Position numbers and translations under genes: made by a program
The notes under the pieces: model-generated
Told to the model about the DNA's origin: nothing
What the model saw: the letters and a program-made list of their open reading frames with translations, nothing else
Databases searched by the model: none
Origin: Methanoculleus sp. UBA430
Lineage (GTDB): Archaea > Halobacteriota > Methanomicrobia > Methanomicrobiales > Methanoculleaceae
Assembly (NCBI RefSeq): GCF_002506585.1
Contig: NZ_DAXW01000016.1
Location: 272,210-336,209 of the forward strand
Reading direction: 5' to 3'
DNA length: 64,000 bases
Shown here: piece by piece, positions 51,215 to 59,011 of the stretch
Position numbering within the stretch: position 1 is the stretch's first letter
How the letters are laid out: every line of letters starts with the position of its first letter

Positions 51215-52259
51215 CCGCGTCTCGCTCACCCTTGGCTCGTTCTGCTTGAAGGACGTCAGCCTGAATGTCGGTAAGGGCGACTACTACTTCATCATCGGGC
51301 CGTCCGGCGCGGGAAAGACGGTCCTCCTCGAGGCGATCGCCGGCCTTCATTCGCCAGGCAGCGGCCGCGTCCTCCTCCGGGACGAGGAGATCACCGCGCT
51401 CCCGCCGGAGAAGCGGGGGGTTGCCCTCGTCTATCAGGACTACTCGCTCTTCCCGAACATGACGGTCGCCGACAACGTCTCCTACGGCCTCCGTGTCCGG
51501 GGGATGCGGAAGGGAGAGGCCAGGACCGGGGTCGCGGGGCTCCTCGAGCGGTTCGGGATCGCTCACCTTGCCGACCGCTACCCGGGCACCCTCTCCGGCG
51601 GCGAGCAGCAGCGGGTGGCGCTCGCACGTGCCGTCGCGGTGAAGCCCGATATCCTCCTCCTTGATGAACCCCTCTCGGCCCTCGACCCGGTCACGCAGGA
51701 GAGGTTCATCGACGACCTCCGGCGCCTCCACCGGGAGGAGGGGCTCACCATCGTCCAGGTGAGCCACTCGCGCCGGGAGGCGCACCTCCTCGCCACCCGG
51801 GTGGCGGTGATCATCGATGGGACCCTCGTGGACGAGGAAGAGGCCGAAGTTGTCCTGAACACGCCACGGAGCCGCGAAGTCGCCTCGTTCGTCGGCATCG
51901 AGAACATCCTTGACGGGATCGTGACGGCAAACGAGGACGGGCACGCGACGGTGGATGCCGGGGGGCGGACCTTCGAGGTGGTGACGGAGGCTGCCGCCGG
52001 CGAAGCGGTCACCCTCTGCATCCGGGCCGACGATGTCGTCCTCGTCACCGGGGACGAACGTCGCTCCAGCGCCCGGAACACGATGGCCGGGAGGGTCGTC
52101 TCCGTCGCGGAGAACGGTCCCGTCGCCGAGGTGAAGGTGGACTGCGGTGTCACGCTCACCGCGGTCCTGACACGGCGGTCGGCACGCGATCTCGCGCTCG
52201 TTCCGGGGATCGCCGTGACCCTTTCCGTCAAGGCAACGGCGATCCACGTCATCGGGTGA
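51201..52259 (+). CDS. wtpC: Molybdate/tungstate ABC transporter ATPase (WtpC/ModC-like)
   Basis: A 352-residue ABC ATPase: Walker A GPSGAGKTV, Q-loop VYQDYSLFP, signature LSGGEQQRVALAR, Walker B ILLLDEPLSALD, H-loop VSHSRREAHLLA. The TOBE domain VVSVAENGPVAEVKVDCGVTLTAVLTRRSA (in shortened form) matches ModC/WtpC-type regulatory OB folds. It pairs with the overlapping permease. The binding protein is presumably one of the upstream TupA copies or is encoded elsewhere. Confidence 0.9.
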   Translation: MIEFDRVSLTLGSFCLKDVSLNVGKGDYYFIIGPSGAGKTVLLEAIAGLHSPGSGRVLLRDEEITALPPEKRGVALVYQDYSLFPNMTVADNVSYGLRVRGMRKGEARTGVAGLLERFGIAHLADRYPGTLSGGEQQRVALARAVAVKPDILLLDEPLSALDPVTQERFIDDLRRLHREEGLTIVQVSHSRREAHLLATRVAVIIDGTLVDEEEAEVVLNTPRSREVASFVGIENILDGIVTANEDGHATVDAGGRTFEVVTEAAAGEAVTLCIRADDVVLVTGDERRSSARNTMAGRVVSVAENGPVAEVKVDCGVTLTAVLTRRSARDLALVPGIAVTLSVKATAIHVIG

Positions 52260-52265
52260 AACTCC

Positions 52266-52520
52266 TCACCCGTTCTTTTGTTTCAGCACGAGCAGCAGGC
52301 CGATGAGGCCGGCGGTGACGGCGTTCGCCGCGATGATGGCGGGGTCCGCTCTCACCACGCCGTAGGCGAGCCAGAGCAGGACACCGGCAAGGAGGACGAC
52401 GAGCATCGCGAGCGAGAGGTCGGCGGTCGAGCGCGTGCGCCAGGCTTTCGCGACCTGCGGCGCGAACGAGAGCGTCTTAAGCGTTCCTGCGGTGAGGCCG
52501 AGGACGGTGATGGTGTCCAT
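52266..52520 (-). CDS. SemiSWEET-like small transporter
   Basis: An 84-residue three-helix protein with the PQ-loop: LKTLSFAPQVAKAWRTRSTADLSLAM. Length and the PQ motif in helix 1 fit SemiSWEET (MtN3/saliva) half-transporters, which work as dimers and facilitate sugar or small-solute diffusion. Start ATG 52520 has GGAAGGTG before it. The gene is convergent with wtpC. Ligand unknown. Confidence 0.85.
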   Translation of the reverse strand: MDTITVLGLTAGTLKTLSFAPQVAKAWRTRSTADLSLAMLVVLLAGVLLWLAYGVVRADPAIIAANAVTAGLIGLLLVLKQKNG

Positions 52521-52567
52521 GAGCACCTTCCCGGGTCTTACGCCGGATGGGATAAATCCTGGTCCGG

Positions 52568-53701
52568 TCACGACCCGGGCTGCCGCCTGCCCGCCCGCCA
52601 TTGCAGAACGTAGGCAAGGACCATCCCGACGATGAAGGCGACGGTGAGACCGATCGCGAGGGTGAGGACGGCGATGACCGCCGTGACCAGGTAGGACTCC
52701 GTCTTCGCGCTGTGCTTCCCGAGCTCGAGCGCCACGAAGACCAGGAGTGCCCCGAAGACCCCGAACGGGATGAGGGTCAGGACCTCCGGCGGGGCGAAGG
52801 CGACGGCGAAGATGAGAATGAAGATCCCGGCGACGATGTTCGCCCCGCCGGTCCTCGCGCCGAACCGGTACATGGCCGCGAGCCCCCCGGCACCGTGGCA
52901 CATGGGAAACCCGCCGAGCGGCGTCGAGACCAGGTTCATGGCCCCGATGGTCCGCGAGAGCCTATCGGGGTCGACACCCTTCTTCGGGAAGAGGTCGTAG
53001 GTGAGGAGCGACGTCGCGAGGATGGCGTTTGCGATCGTGAGTGGGACCTGCGGGAGGACGAGGTCCCAGGTGCCGGTGATGAAGTCTGAGGGCACCGGGA
53101 GGACGAGGGCGGGGAGGGGCATCAGGCGGAACGGTGGCATCCCCTGCACGGCGATGCCGGCGGCAAGCCCGATGATGAGGACGAGCAGGGCGGAGACGTC
53201 CGGGATCCGGGTGCGCTGCGACGCGATGAAGAAGACAACGATGACCGCGATCGCGAGCATCGCGACGAGGGTATCGGCGACGATGTAGCCGAGCGACGTC
53301 CGGAGGAGGAGGAGCGCGAGCCCTGCCTGGACGCCGCGGATGACGCTTTTCGGGATCCGGTCCTCAAGCCAGGCCATGCCGCCGACGAGGCCGATGATGA
53401 GGAAGAGCGCCCCGACGACGAGGCCGGAGGCCACGATCTCGCCGGCACAGAGCCCTTCGGCGATGACGACGGCCCCGATCGCCTTCATCGGCTCGATGGG
53501 AATGGGGAGGCGGTAGTAGAGCCCGGTGATGATGAACCAGGCGGCGAGAAAGAGGAAGAAGTGGCTGACGTTCACGTCCGGGCAGACGATCGCGACGCCG
53601 AGCAGGATGGGAAAGATGGTTCCGAAGTCGCCGACGGCTCCGGCGACCTCCTCAAGAGTAAACCGGATGCCTCTCTCCTCAGTTCCGCCGCTTTCCGCCA
53701 T
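52568..53701 (-). CDS. MOT1-like molybdate/sulfate transporter
   Basis: A 377-residue membrane protein with about ten to twelve helices and the MFS_MOT1 (SulP-related) signatures: GAVGDFGTIFPILLGVAI near residue 23-40 and GFPMCHGAGGLAAMYRFGARTGG near 245-267 (the two short conserved elements PMCHGAGG and RFGARTGG). Plant MOT1 transporters import molybdate with high affinity. Its place beside two ABC oxyanion importers strengthens a molybdate/tungstate role, though sulfate cannot be excluded. Confidence 0.87.
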   Translation of the reverse strand: MAESGGTEERGIRFTLEEVAGAVGDFGTIFPILLGVAIVCPDVNVSHFFLFLAAWFIITGLYYRLPIPIEPMKAIGAVVIAEGLCAGEIVASGLVVGALFLIIGLVGGMAWLEDRIPKSVIRGVQAGLALLLLRTSLGYIVADTLVAMLAIAVIVVFFIASQRTRIPDVSALLVLIIGLAAGIAVQGMPPFRLMPLPALVLPVPSDFITGTWDLVLPQVPLTIANAILATSLLTYDLFPKKGVDPDRLSRTIGAMNLVSTPLGGFPMCHGAGGLAAMYRFGARTGGANIVAGIFILIFAVAFAPPEVLTLIPFGVFGALLVFVALELGKHSAKTESYLVTAVIAVLTLAIGLTVAFIVGMVLAYVLQWRAGRRQPGS

Positions 53702-54029
53702 GCTTCATCTCCCTGTATGTCAGGCCTCCTTCTTGGGGTTTTGGATAACGTCCCCGGGTGCGTTCGGGCCTTCCAGGGGATAACGATTACCCTGCCCGAA
53801 CAGTAAGGGGGGTTAAGTTAGAAACCTCAACATCATCCGGATTATAAACATTTATTTTGCTCAATTGAGTAATTATCCCTATGAGAGCGCACCTGTCTCC
53901 CATACTTCCACTGCCATTTACATCAACCGCCGCTTCTTCATGCAGACATACCGCCGGTACGCCGGCGGTGACCGGCACGGCAAAACCCGAACCGCTTGCC
54001 TACACTACCTCGACGGAGATGACCTCGTG
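53702..54029 (+). promoter_or_regulatory. trmO upstream region with TATA box and palindrome
   Basis: This 328-bp gap contains GGATTATAAACATTTATTTTG (about 53839-53859; core TTATAAACATTTATT) as a strong TATA region for trmO, and right after it the perfect palindrome CTCAATTGAG (53859-53868). A 49-codon frame starts at ATG 53881 and ends in a TGATG overlap with the trmO start at 54030; it is low-complexity in Ser/Thr/Pro/Ala and I do not call it a gene. Confidence 0.45.
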
Positions 54030-54560
54030 ATGGGACAGAACGAGAATAACGCCATAGAGACCGCCACCTACCGGATCATCGGGACCATCCGATCGCCGTT
54101 CACCGACCGGGACACCACACCCATCCAGAGCATCTTTTCCGGGGCGGAGGGAACCATCGAGGTCTTTCCCGAATACGCCGAAGGACTCGAAGGGGTCGAG
54201 GGGTTCTCCCACATTCACCTCCTCTACCACTTTCACCGGGTGGACGGCTTCTCTCTGCGCCAGCGCCCCTTCGCCGACGGCAGCAGGGAACGGGGAATCT
54301 TTGCCATACGCCACTGCAATCGCCCCAACCCCATCGGCATCTCCCTCGTCGAGGTCGTTGCCGTCGAGGGCAGCACCGTCCGGGTCCGCGGGATCGACGT
54401 GCTGGACGGCACGCCGCTCCTCGACATCAAACCCTACGTCCGTCAGTTCGACCACCGCGACGAGGTCAGGAGCGGCTGGGTCGACGCGCGGCGCATCGAG
54501 GAGGTGAAGGTCAGGAGCTTCTCGCCAAAGGACCTCCGGGAGTACGAGGAGTCTTCATGA
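54030..54560 (+). CDS. trmO: tRNA (adenine(37)-N6)-methyltransferase TrmO
   Basis: A 176-residue TrmO/TsaA/YaeB protein: YRIIGTIRSPFTDRDTTPIQ at the N-terminus, GFSHIHLLYHFHR, and RHCNRPNPIGISLVEV (the RP-NPIG motif), then LDIKPYVRQFD. It methylates N6-threonylcarbamoyladenosine at position 37 of certain tRNAs. ATG 54030 matches the family N-terminus; the frame is open to 53865 but extra residues are not conserved. Confidence 0.9.
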   Translation: MGQNENNAIETATYRIIGTIRSPFTDRDTTPIQSIFSGAEGTIEVFPEYAEGLEGVEGFSHIHLLYHFHRVDGFSLRQRPFADGSRERGIFAIRHCNRPNPIGISLVEVVAVEGSTVRVRGIDVLDGTPLLDIKPYVRQFDHRDEVRSGWVDARRIEEVKVRSFSPKDLREYEESS

Positions 54561-54590
54561 GCCGGCGGAGCCCCTCCCGGCCCCCGATTC

Positions 54591-55562
54591 TCACGCCGCC
54601 GGTCCAGGTGCGGCGCCCCTGTCACGGGTCGCATCTTCCGGGGAAGATGCCGAAGGCCCGGGGCCGGGCTCATCCTCCCATTTCTTTTCGTCAAGAAGGT
54701 CCTCGGCCTTCAGCCGTTCGATGGCCGCGTCCAGATACTCCGAGACGATCCTGTCCCTCTCCTGAATCTGCCGGATCCAGACCCGCACCGTCAGCCTGAC
54801 CCAGTCCTCCTTGATCGACGAGACCTGCACCTTCGGCTCGAACAACGCATGACCGGGGCCGGGGCGATCGGATGAGAGGCGCCCGATATACGGGAGATCG
54901 AAGAGGCTCTGGAGGGCGGACCGCTCGGCCGGCTCGACGTGGGGCAGGATCAAGGGATGGTCGTGCGCGGCGGCAAGTGCGATCGCCTCCGCCCGCGCGA
55001 GGTCCGCGGTGACCGGGACGGCGAGCGGGATCGTGACCTCGAGAAGCCCGGCACGTGAGTAGTTGATGACCTTTGAGGTGATGATGCTCGCGTTTGGCGT
55101 GAGGACCAGACCGCCGTCGAGCCCCTTGAGGGTCGTCGTCGTGAAGGAGATGTCCTGCACCCTGCCGGGCCCGGTCTCCGGCCTTCCGCTGACGCTCACC
55201 CACTCTTCGAGCTGGACCGGGCGGTTGATCGTGATCAGGACGCCGGCGATGGCGTTCTGGATGATCTGACGCGACGAGAACGCTACGACGATACCAAGGA
55301 TGCCGAGCGATGCGGCGAAGGCCGTCGGGTCGAAGGCGAGGAAGTGCCTGGCGCTCGCGTATATCCCGCCGAGGATGATGCCGTACTGAAGGACGGCCGC
55401 CGTCCACTTGGCTGTCCCGCGGGAGACGCGCCCGTCCAGACCCCGCCGGAGGAGCAGGTAGGCGAGGTTGCCGAGAAAGAGAAACCCGACGAAGGTGAAG
55501 AGAAAGGCTAGGAACACATCAAGGGAGACCTCGCCGATGAGGACCGAACCGCTCTCCTGCAT
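54591..55562 (-). CDS. MscS-family mechanosensitive channel (copy 1)
   Basis: A 323-residue protein: three membrane helices, the pore helix/hinge segment AASLGILGIVVAFSSRQIIQNAIAGVLITINRPVQLEEWV (short forms: GILGIVVAFSSRQIIQN and INRPVQLEEWV), then the beta domain SFTTTTLKGLDGGLVLTPNA and a cytoplasmic alpha/beta domain. It opens under membrane tension to release solutes. A Pro/Glu-rich tail follows residue 300. Tandem with a second copy 37 bp upstream. Confidence 0.9.
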   Translation of the reverse strand: MQESGSVLIGEVSLDVFLAFLFTFVGFLFLGNLAYLLLRRGLDGRVSRGTAKWTAAVLQYGIILGGIYASARHFLAFDPTAFAASLGILGIVVAFSSRQIIQNAIAGVLITINRPVQLEEWVSVSGRPETGPGRVQDISFTTTTLKGLDGGLVLTPNASIITSKVINYSRAGLLEVTIPLAVPVTADLARAEAIALAAAHDHPLILPHVEPAERSALQSLFDLPYIGRLSSDRPGPGHALFEPKVQVSSIKEDWVRLTVRVWIRQIQERDRIVSEYLDAAIERLKAEDLLDEKKWEDEPGPGPSASSPEDATRDRGAAPGPAA

Positions 55563-55599
55563 ATTAAAGGGTGAGAGAGGGGAAGATTAAGCCCTTCCG

Positions 55600-56484
55600 T
55601 CATGATGCTTCGGCCTTGACCGGGATCTCTTCAGCCGAGAGACGCCTGAGAACCTCCTTCAAGTACCGGGAGACAATATCGTCTTTTTGGGGGATCTTGC
55701 GGGTCCAGGCCCCGACGGTCAGTTTGATCCAGCCGTCGGTCACCGACGCGGTACGGATGGCGGGCTCGAGGTGCGCAAGGTCGGGGCGGTCGGAGCGGAG
55801 ACGCCTGTTGTAGGGGAGATCAAAGAGGTCCTGGATGGCGGATTGTTCGCCCGCACCGGGGTCCTGGATGATCCGGGGGTCGTTGCGCGCTACCGCGAGC
55901 GCGATCTCCTTCACCTGCGCGAGGTCAACGGCGACCGGGACGGAGATCGAGACACGGATCTCCATCAGCCCGCCCCGGGAATAGTTGATGACCTTCGAGG
56001 CGATGATGCTCGAGTTCGGCATGAGGACGAGGCCGCCGTCGAGACCCTGGAGGATCGTCGTCGTGAAGGAGATGTCGTGCACCTTGCAGAGCCCTGTCGA
56101 CGGCATCTCCCCGACGACGATCCACTCTTCGAGCTGGACCGGGCGGTTGATCGTGATGAGAACCCCCGCAAGGACGTTCTGGATGATCTGGCTCGACGAG
56201 ACGGCCACGACGATACCGAGGATGCCGAGCGATGCGACGACGGCCCTCAGGTCGAAGGCGAGGAGATACCGTGCGCTCGCGTAGCCCCCGCCGATGATGA
56301 CGGCATACTGGAGGATAGCCGCCGCCCACTTGGCCGCTCCGGGGGAGACCCGCCCGTCCAGAGCCCGCCTGAGAAGCATGTAGGCGAGGTTGCCGAGGAA
56401 AAGGAGCCCGATAAGCGTGAGAACGAACGCGAAGAGCGCGTCAAGAGGTACACCGCCGATGAGGACCGGATCGCCCGACTCCAT
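55600..56484 (-). CDS. MscS-family mechanosensitive channel (copy 2)
   Basis: A 294-residue paralogue of the next gene on this strand with the same plan: N-terminal helices (LTLIGLLFLGNLAYMLLRRALDG), hinge GILGIVVAVSSSQIIQN, INRPVQLEEWIVVGEMPS, then SFTTTILQGLDGGLVLMPNS. The two copies share long stretches at protein and DNA level, so they come from tandem duplication. Both are co-oriented and may form homo- or hetero-heptamers. Confidence 0.9.
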   Translation of the reverse strand: MESGDPVLIGGVPLDALFAFVLTLIGLLFLGNLAYMLLRRALDGRVSPGAAKWAAAILQYAVIIGGGYASARYLLAFDLRAVVASLGILGIVVAVSSSQIIQNVLAGVLITINRPVQLEEWIVVGEMPSTGLCKVHDISFTTTILQGLDGGLVLMPNSSIIASKVINYSRGGLMEIRVSISVPVAVDLAQVKEIALAVARNDPRIIQDPGAGEQSAIQDLFDLPYNRRLRSDRPDLAHLEPAIRTASVTDGWIKLTVGAWTRKIPQKDDIVSRYLKEVLRRLSAEEIPVKAEAS

Positions 56485-56527
56485 GTAGAGAAAGATGGGT
56501 GAGCGAGGGAGTTAACCCCTCCTGCTG

Positions 56528-56896
56528 CTACCCGGACCCACCGCCGCCCGGTGCGCCCGCACGGGCCTGGAGCGCGGAGAGGATCTCTGCATCGAGAACC
56601 TCTTCGGCGCGCTCCCGATACCGGTCCGCCATGATCGCGAGAAGACATTCTGTCCCCGCGGCCGTGGTGGAGATCCCGACCCGCTCAACCCGGCGGATCA
56701 GCCCGTCGTGCTCCATCTCACCGAACCGGGGGAGGACGTAGTAGTGGGGGATCCCGAGATGCTCGGCAAGTTTTCGGGTGGTGGGAAAACGTATGGCGAT
56801 GCCGCCCGGGTAAAAACCGATGGTTACGCACCGATCCTCCTCGAGGAGGATCTGTGCTGCCGCCTCAAAGATATCGTCATGCTCGTGTGTGGACAT
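56528..56896 (-). CDS. Winged-helix DNA-binding protein
   Basis: A 122-residue protein whose centre fits a winged helix: PTTRKLAEHLGIPHYYVLPRFGEMEHDGLIRRVERVGI (shortened: TTRKLAEHLGIP, then MEHDGLIRRVERVGI). The C-terminal helix is charged and ends in GAPGGGGSG. Family unknown to me. It lies between the MscS pair and rpl18a on the same strand; it could regulate either neighbour. Confidence 0.6.
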   Translation of the reverse strand: MSTHEHDDIFEAAAQILLEEDRCVTIGFYPGGIAIRFPTTRKLAEHLGIPHYYVLPRFGEMEHDGLIRRVERVGISTTAAGTECLLAIMADRYRERAEEVLDAEILSALQARAGAPGGGGSG

Positions 56897-56945
56897 CCGA
56901 TCGCGAAAGTTTGGTTGTTGTGAGGAAAAAAGGAAGCCGGTCTGG

Positions 56946-57182
56946 TTACGCTGCCGCTTCCGCCTTCATCTCGCCCCGCTCTTCTTCGGGCATCTCCTCG
57001 AGGTAGGTGATCTCGGCGCCGATGTCTTTGGCGATCTGCTCGAGTTCGGTTTTGCGGAAGTGGGTGCTCTCTACCTTCAGGTGCTTATCTTCGCCCTTCT
57101 CTTCGACGACGGCGACGACGCGGAACCGCGGCTGTTTCACGCCGGTGCCGACTTTCTGGCGTTCACGTGCATAGATCTTCAT
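56946..57182 (-). CDS. rpl18a: Ribosomal protein LX (L20a/L18a)
   Basis: A 78-residue protein with the LX signature: MKIYARERQKVG, FRVVAVVEEKGEDKHL, and STHFRKTELEQIAKDIGAEI, ending in a Glu/Ala-rich tail. It belongs to the archaeal large ribosomal subunit. ATG 57182 follows GGTGAAGAG; the longer frame (57194) only adds MKRS. A 24-nt palindrome lies 17 bp before its start. Confidence 0.92.
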   Translation of the reverse strand: MKIYARERQKVGTGVKQPRFRVVAVVEEKGEDKHLKVESTHFRKTELEQIAKDIGAEITYLEEMPEEERGEMKAEAAA

Positions 57183-57198
57183 ACTTCTCTTCACCTCA

Positions 57199-57222
57199 TA
57201 CCAGCTGGTATACCTGCTGGTA
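57199..57222. promoter_or_regulatory. 24-nt palindrome, likely operator between rpl18a and the MoSto-like gene
   Basis: TACCAGC-T-GGTATACC-T-GCTGGTA is self-complementary at 22 of 24 positions. It lies 17 bp before the rpl18a start, so probably at that transcript start, and about 52 bp before the MoSto-like start, just upstream of that gene's TATA candidate GATACTTAATG. A dimeric regulator bound here could control one or both genes. Confidence 0.6.
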
Positions 57223-57274
57223 GCTCACAAAGATACTTAATGTTTTCCTCCATACCTGAATTGAGTGGTGTTTT

Positions 57275-58081
57275 ATGGCAGAACGATTTGAGATGGGATC
57301 GAAGCTCAAGGGTGAAAGCCTTGTCCGGCGCGGTCTGCTCCGCGAGACCGAAGGTGTCCGGCAGATCAGGATCATGCCCGACCTGAACGTTATCAAGATC
57401 GGCGGCCACGGCGTCATCGACTACGGGCGGAAGGTTGTCCACCCGCTGGTGGAGGAGATCGGGGAACTCTCCCGAAACAATAAGATCCTGGTCGCCACCG
57501 GCGGCGGCGCCCGGGTGCGGCACATCCTCGACGTCGGGATTGACCTCGGCATGCCGACGGGGGTGCTGGCCGAACTCGCGGGCAAGATCAGCGAGCAGAA
57601 CGCGATCATGATGTCTATCCTCTTCTCGAAGTACAACGGCACCCGGATCCACACTGACGATCTCTTAAACCTCCCCTCGCTCATATCCCTCGGGATGCTC
57701 CCGGTCGTCCAGGGCACCCCACCCTACGGGCTCTACGAGCACCCCCCGAAACTCGGGAGCATTCCCCCGCACCGGACCGACACCGGCGCCTTCCTGATGG
57801 CCGAGGTAGTCGGCGGGAAGAACTGCATCCTCGGGAAGAATGTAGACGGCCTTTATGCCGAGAACCCGTTTGTGAATCCCGACGCCGAGTTCATCCCTGA
57901 GATTACGGCCGATGAACTCCTGGAGATGGAGATGGAGGATGTGGTGCTCGAACCGATGGCGGTCGAACTGCTCCGGGATGCCGTCCACGTCAGAGAGATC
58001 AAGGTGGTGAACGCCCACGTCCCCGGCAATATTACAAAGGCCATCAACGGGGAGCGGGTCGGCACCCTGATCCGCGCCTGA
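57275..58081 (+). CDS. Molybdenum-storage-protein-like amino-acid-kinase-fold protein
   Basis: A 268-residue protein of the amino acid kinase (UMP-kinase) fold. Matches to the Azotobacter molybdenum storage protein (MoSto): LNVIKIGGHGVIDYG, NNKILVATGGGARVRHI, LDLG-like IDLGMPTGVLAELA, IPPHRTDTGAFLMAE (164-178) and VVNAHVPGNITKAINGERVGTLIRA as its end (shortened). MoSto stores polyoxomolybdate or tungstate clusters in an ATP-driven way. UMP kinase proper is shorter at the N-terminus and lacks PPHR-DTGAF. The position between Mo/W importers supports a storage role; this is inference. Confidence 0.75.
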   Translation: MAERFEMGSKLKGESLVRRGLLRETEGVRQIRIMPDLNVIKIGGHGVIDYGRKVVHPLVEEIGELSRNNKILVATGGGARVRHILDVGIDLGMPTGVLAELAGKISEQNAIMMSILFSKYNGTRIHTDDLLNLPSLISLGMLPVVQGTPPYGLYEHPPKLGSIPPHRTDTGAFLMAEVVGGKNCILGKNVDGLYAENPFVNPDAEFIPEITADELLEMEMEDVVLEPMAVELLRDAVHVREIKVVNAHVPGNITKAINGERVGTLIRA

Positions 58082-58163
58082 ATCCCCGAAATCAACATTT
58101 TTTCATTGACCTCGAAGAAGTCTTATTTAGTATTGTGGGTGGATCAGTACAGCAAGCGATCCC

Positions 58164-58862
58164 ATGACCATCTATCTCGGCATCGACGACACCGACACCC
58201 GCGAGTCCCGGGGAACCGGACGGCTCGCACGCACGATTGCAGCAGAACTCGCCAGGAGATACACGGTAACGGGAGTGACCCGGCACCAGCTCTTCGTCCA
58301 CCCCGCTGTCCCCTACACCTCGCATAACAGCTCCGCGGTCATCCACATCCAGGAAGCGGAGAACGGGGCCGCGGCCGACGTCTTTGCGGCGGCAAAGGAA
58401 CTGATGCTCGCCGACTTTATCGAGGGGAGCGATCCCGGCATCTGCGTTGCCGCCGGCTCTGCTGTCGGGAGCGAGGTCTCCCGTTTCGGGCTCTCGGCAA
58501 AGGCGAGCCTCGTGACGCAGGAAGAGGCGCGCGCGCTCGCCCGCGGGGCAGGAATCCTCCTCGAGGGGCTCGGCGGCACCGAGGACGGCGTGATCGGCGC
58601 GCTTGCCGGCGTCGGGCTCGCAGCATCAGGGAACGACGGCCGGTTCGTCCAGAAGGGAACGACCCGGGACCTCCGGGGCGTCCAGACGGTCGCGGCGATC
58701 CTCGCCTCAGGCGTCGACCGTGTCTCGACCCGCGAAGGCGCTGCGGTCAGCGAAGGCACCGTCACCCTCCGGAAATTCCCCAAACCCGCCTTCATCGGAG
58801 GGAATGCCGTCCTCTTCGTCGAGGCTGACGGCGACACCTACCATGATATCGTGGTCGGGTGA
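58164..58862 (+). CDS. TiaS-like protein (tRNA-Ile2 agmatinylcytidine synthase N-terminal type)
   Basis: A 232-residue protein with YLGIDDTDTRESRGTG, the GIDDTDS signature of TiaS/COG1571, followed by YTSHNSSAVIHI, GSEVSRFGLSAKAS, LEGLGGTEDGVIGALAGVGLAASGNDGRF (shortened: GGTEDGVIGALAGVGL). True TiaS is about 420 residues and has OB and zinc domains, which are missing here. It may be a paralogue with another kinase-like reaction. TATA candidate CTTATTTAGTA at 58118-58128. Confidence 0.7.
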   Translation: MTIYLGIDDTDTRESRGTGRLARTIAAELARRYTVTGVTRHQLFVHPAVPYTSHNSSAVIHIQEAENGAAADVFAAAKELMLADFIEGSDPGICVAAGSAVGSEVSRFGLSAKASLVTQEEARALARGAGILLEGLGGTEDGVIGALAGVGLAASGNDGRFVQKGTTRDLRGVQTVAAILASGVDRVSTREGAAVSEGTVTLRKFPKPAFIGGNAVLFVEADGDTYHDIVVG

Positions 58863-58921
58863 CGGTAACCGGATGGGGTGGCCATGCCTCCCCGACTTGC
58901 CCATATTAGTTTACCCGGCCC

Positions 58922-58980
58922 GTTTGTCAATCAGATAAAGTTGATAAACCGATCTTCAAAGTAAATCCATTATATTTAAT
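58922..58980 (+). promoter_or_regulatory. Promoter and inverted repeat upstream of tupABC 2
   Basis: GTTTGTCAA (58922-58930) faces TTGATAAAC (58941-58949) as an 8-of-9 inverted repeat with a 10-bp spacer. Behind it TTATATTTAATTA (about 58970-58982) is a strong TATA region, and the tupA start is 59012. An operator directly upstream of the TATA box is a plausible site for tungstate-dependent control. Confidence 0.5.
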
Positions 58981-59011
58981 TACGAGTATTCCGATAGTTT
59001 GTTTGATAATT

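Noticed and set aside
53881..54031. 49-codon frame ending in a TGATG overlap with trmO
   Set aside because: Low-complexity Ser/Thr/Pro/Ala translation without a ribosome-binding site; the overlap may be chance, though a leader peptide cannot be excluded.
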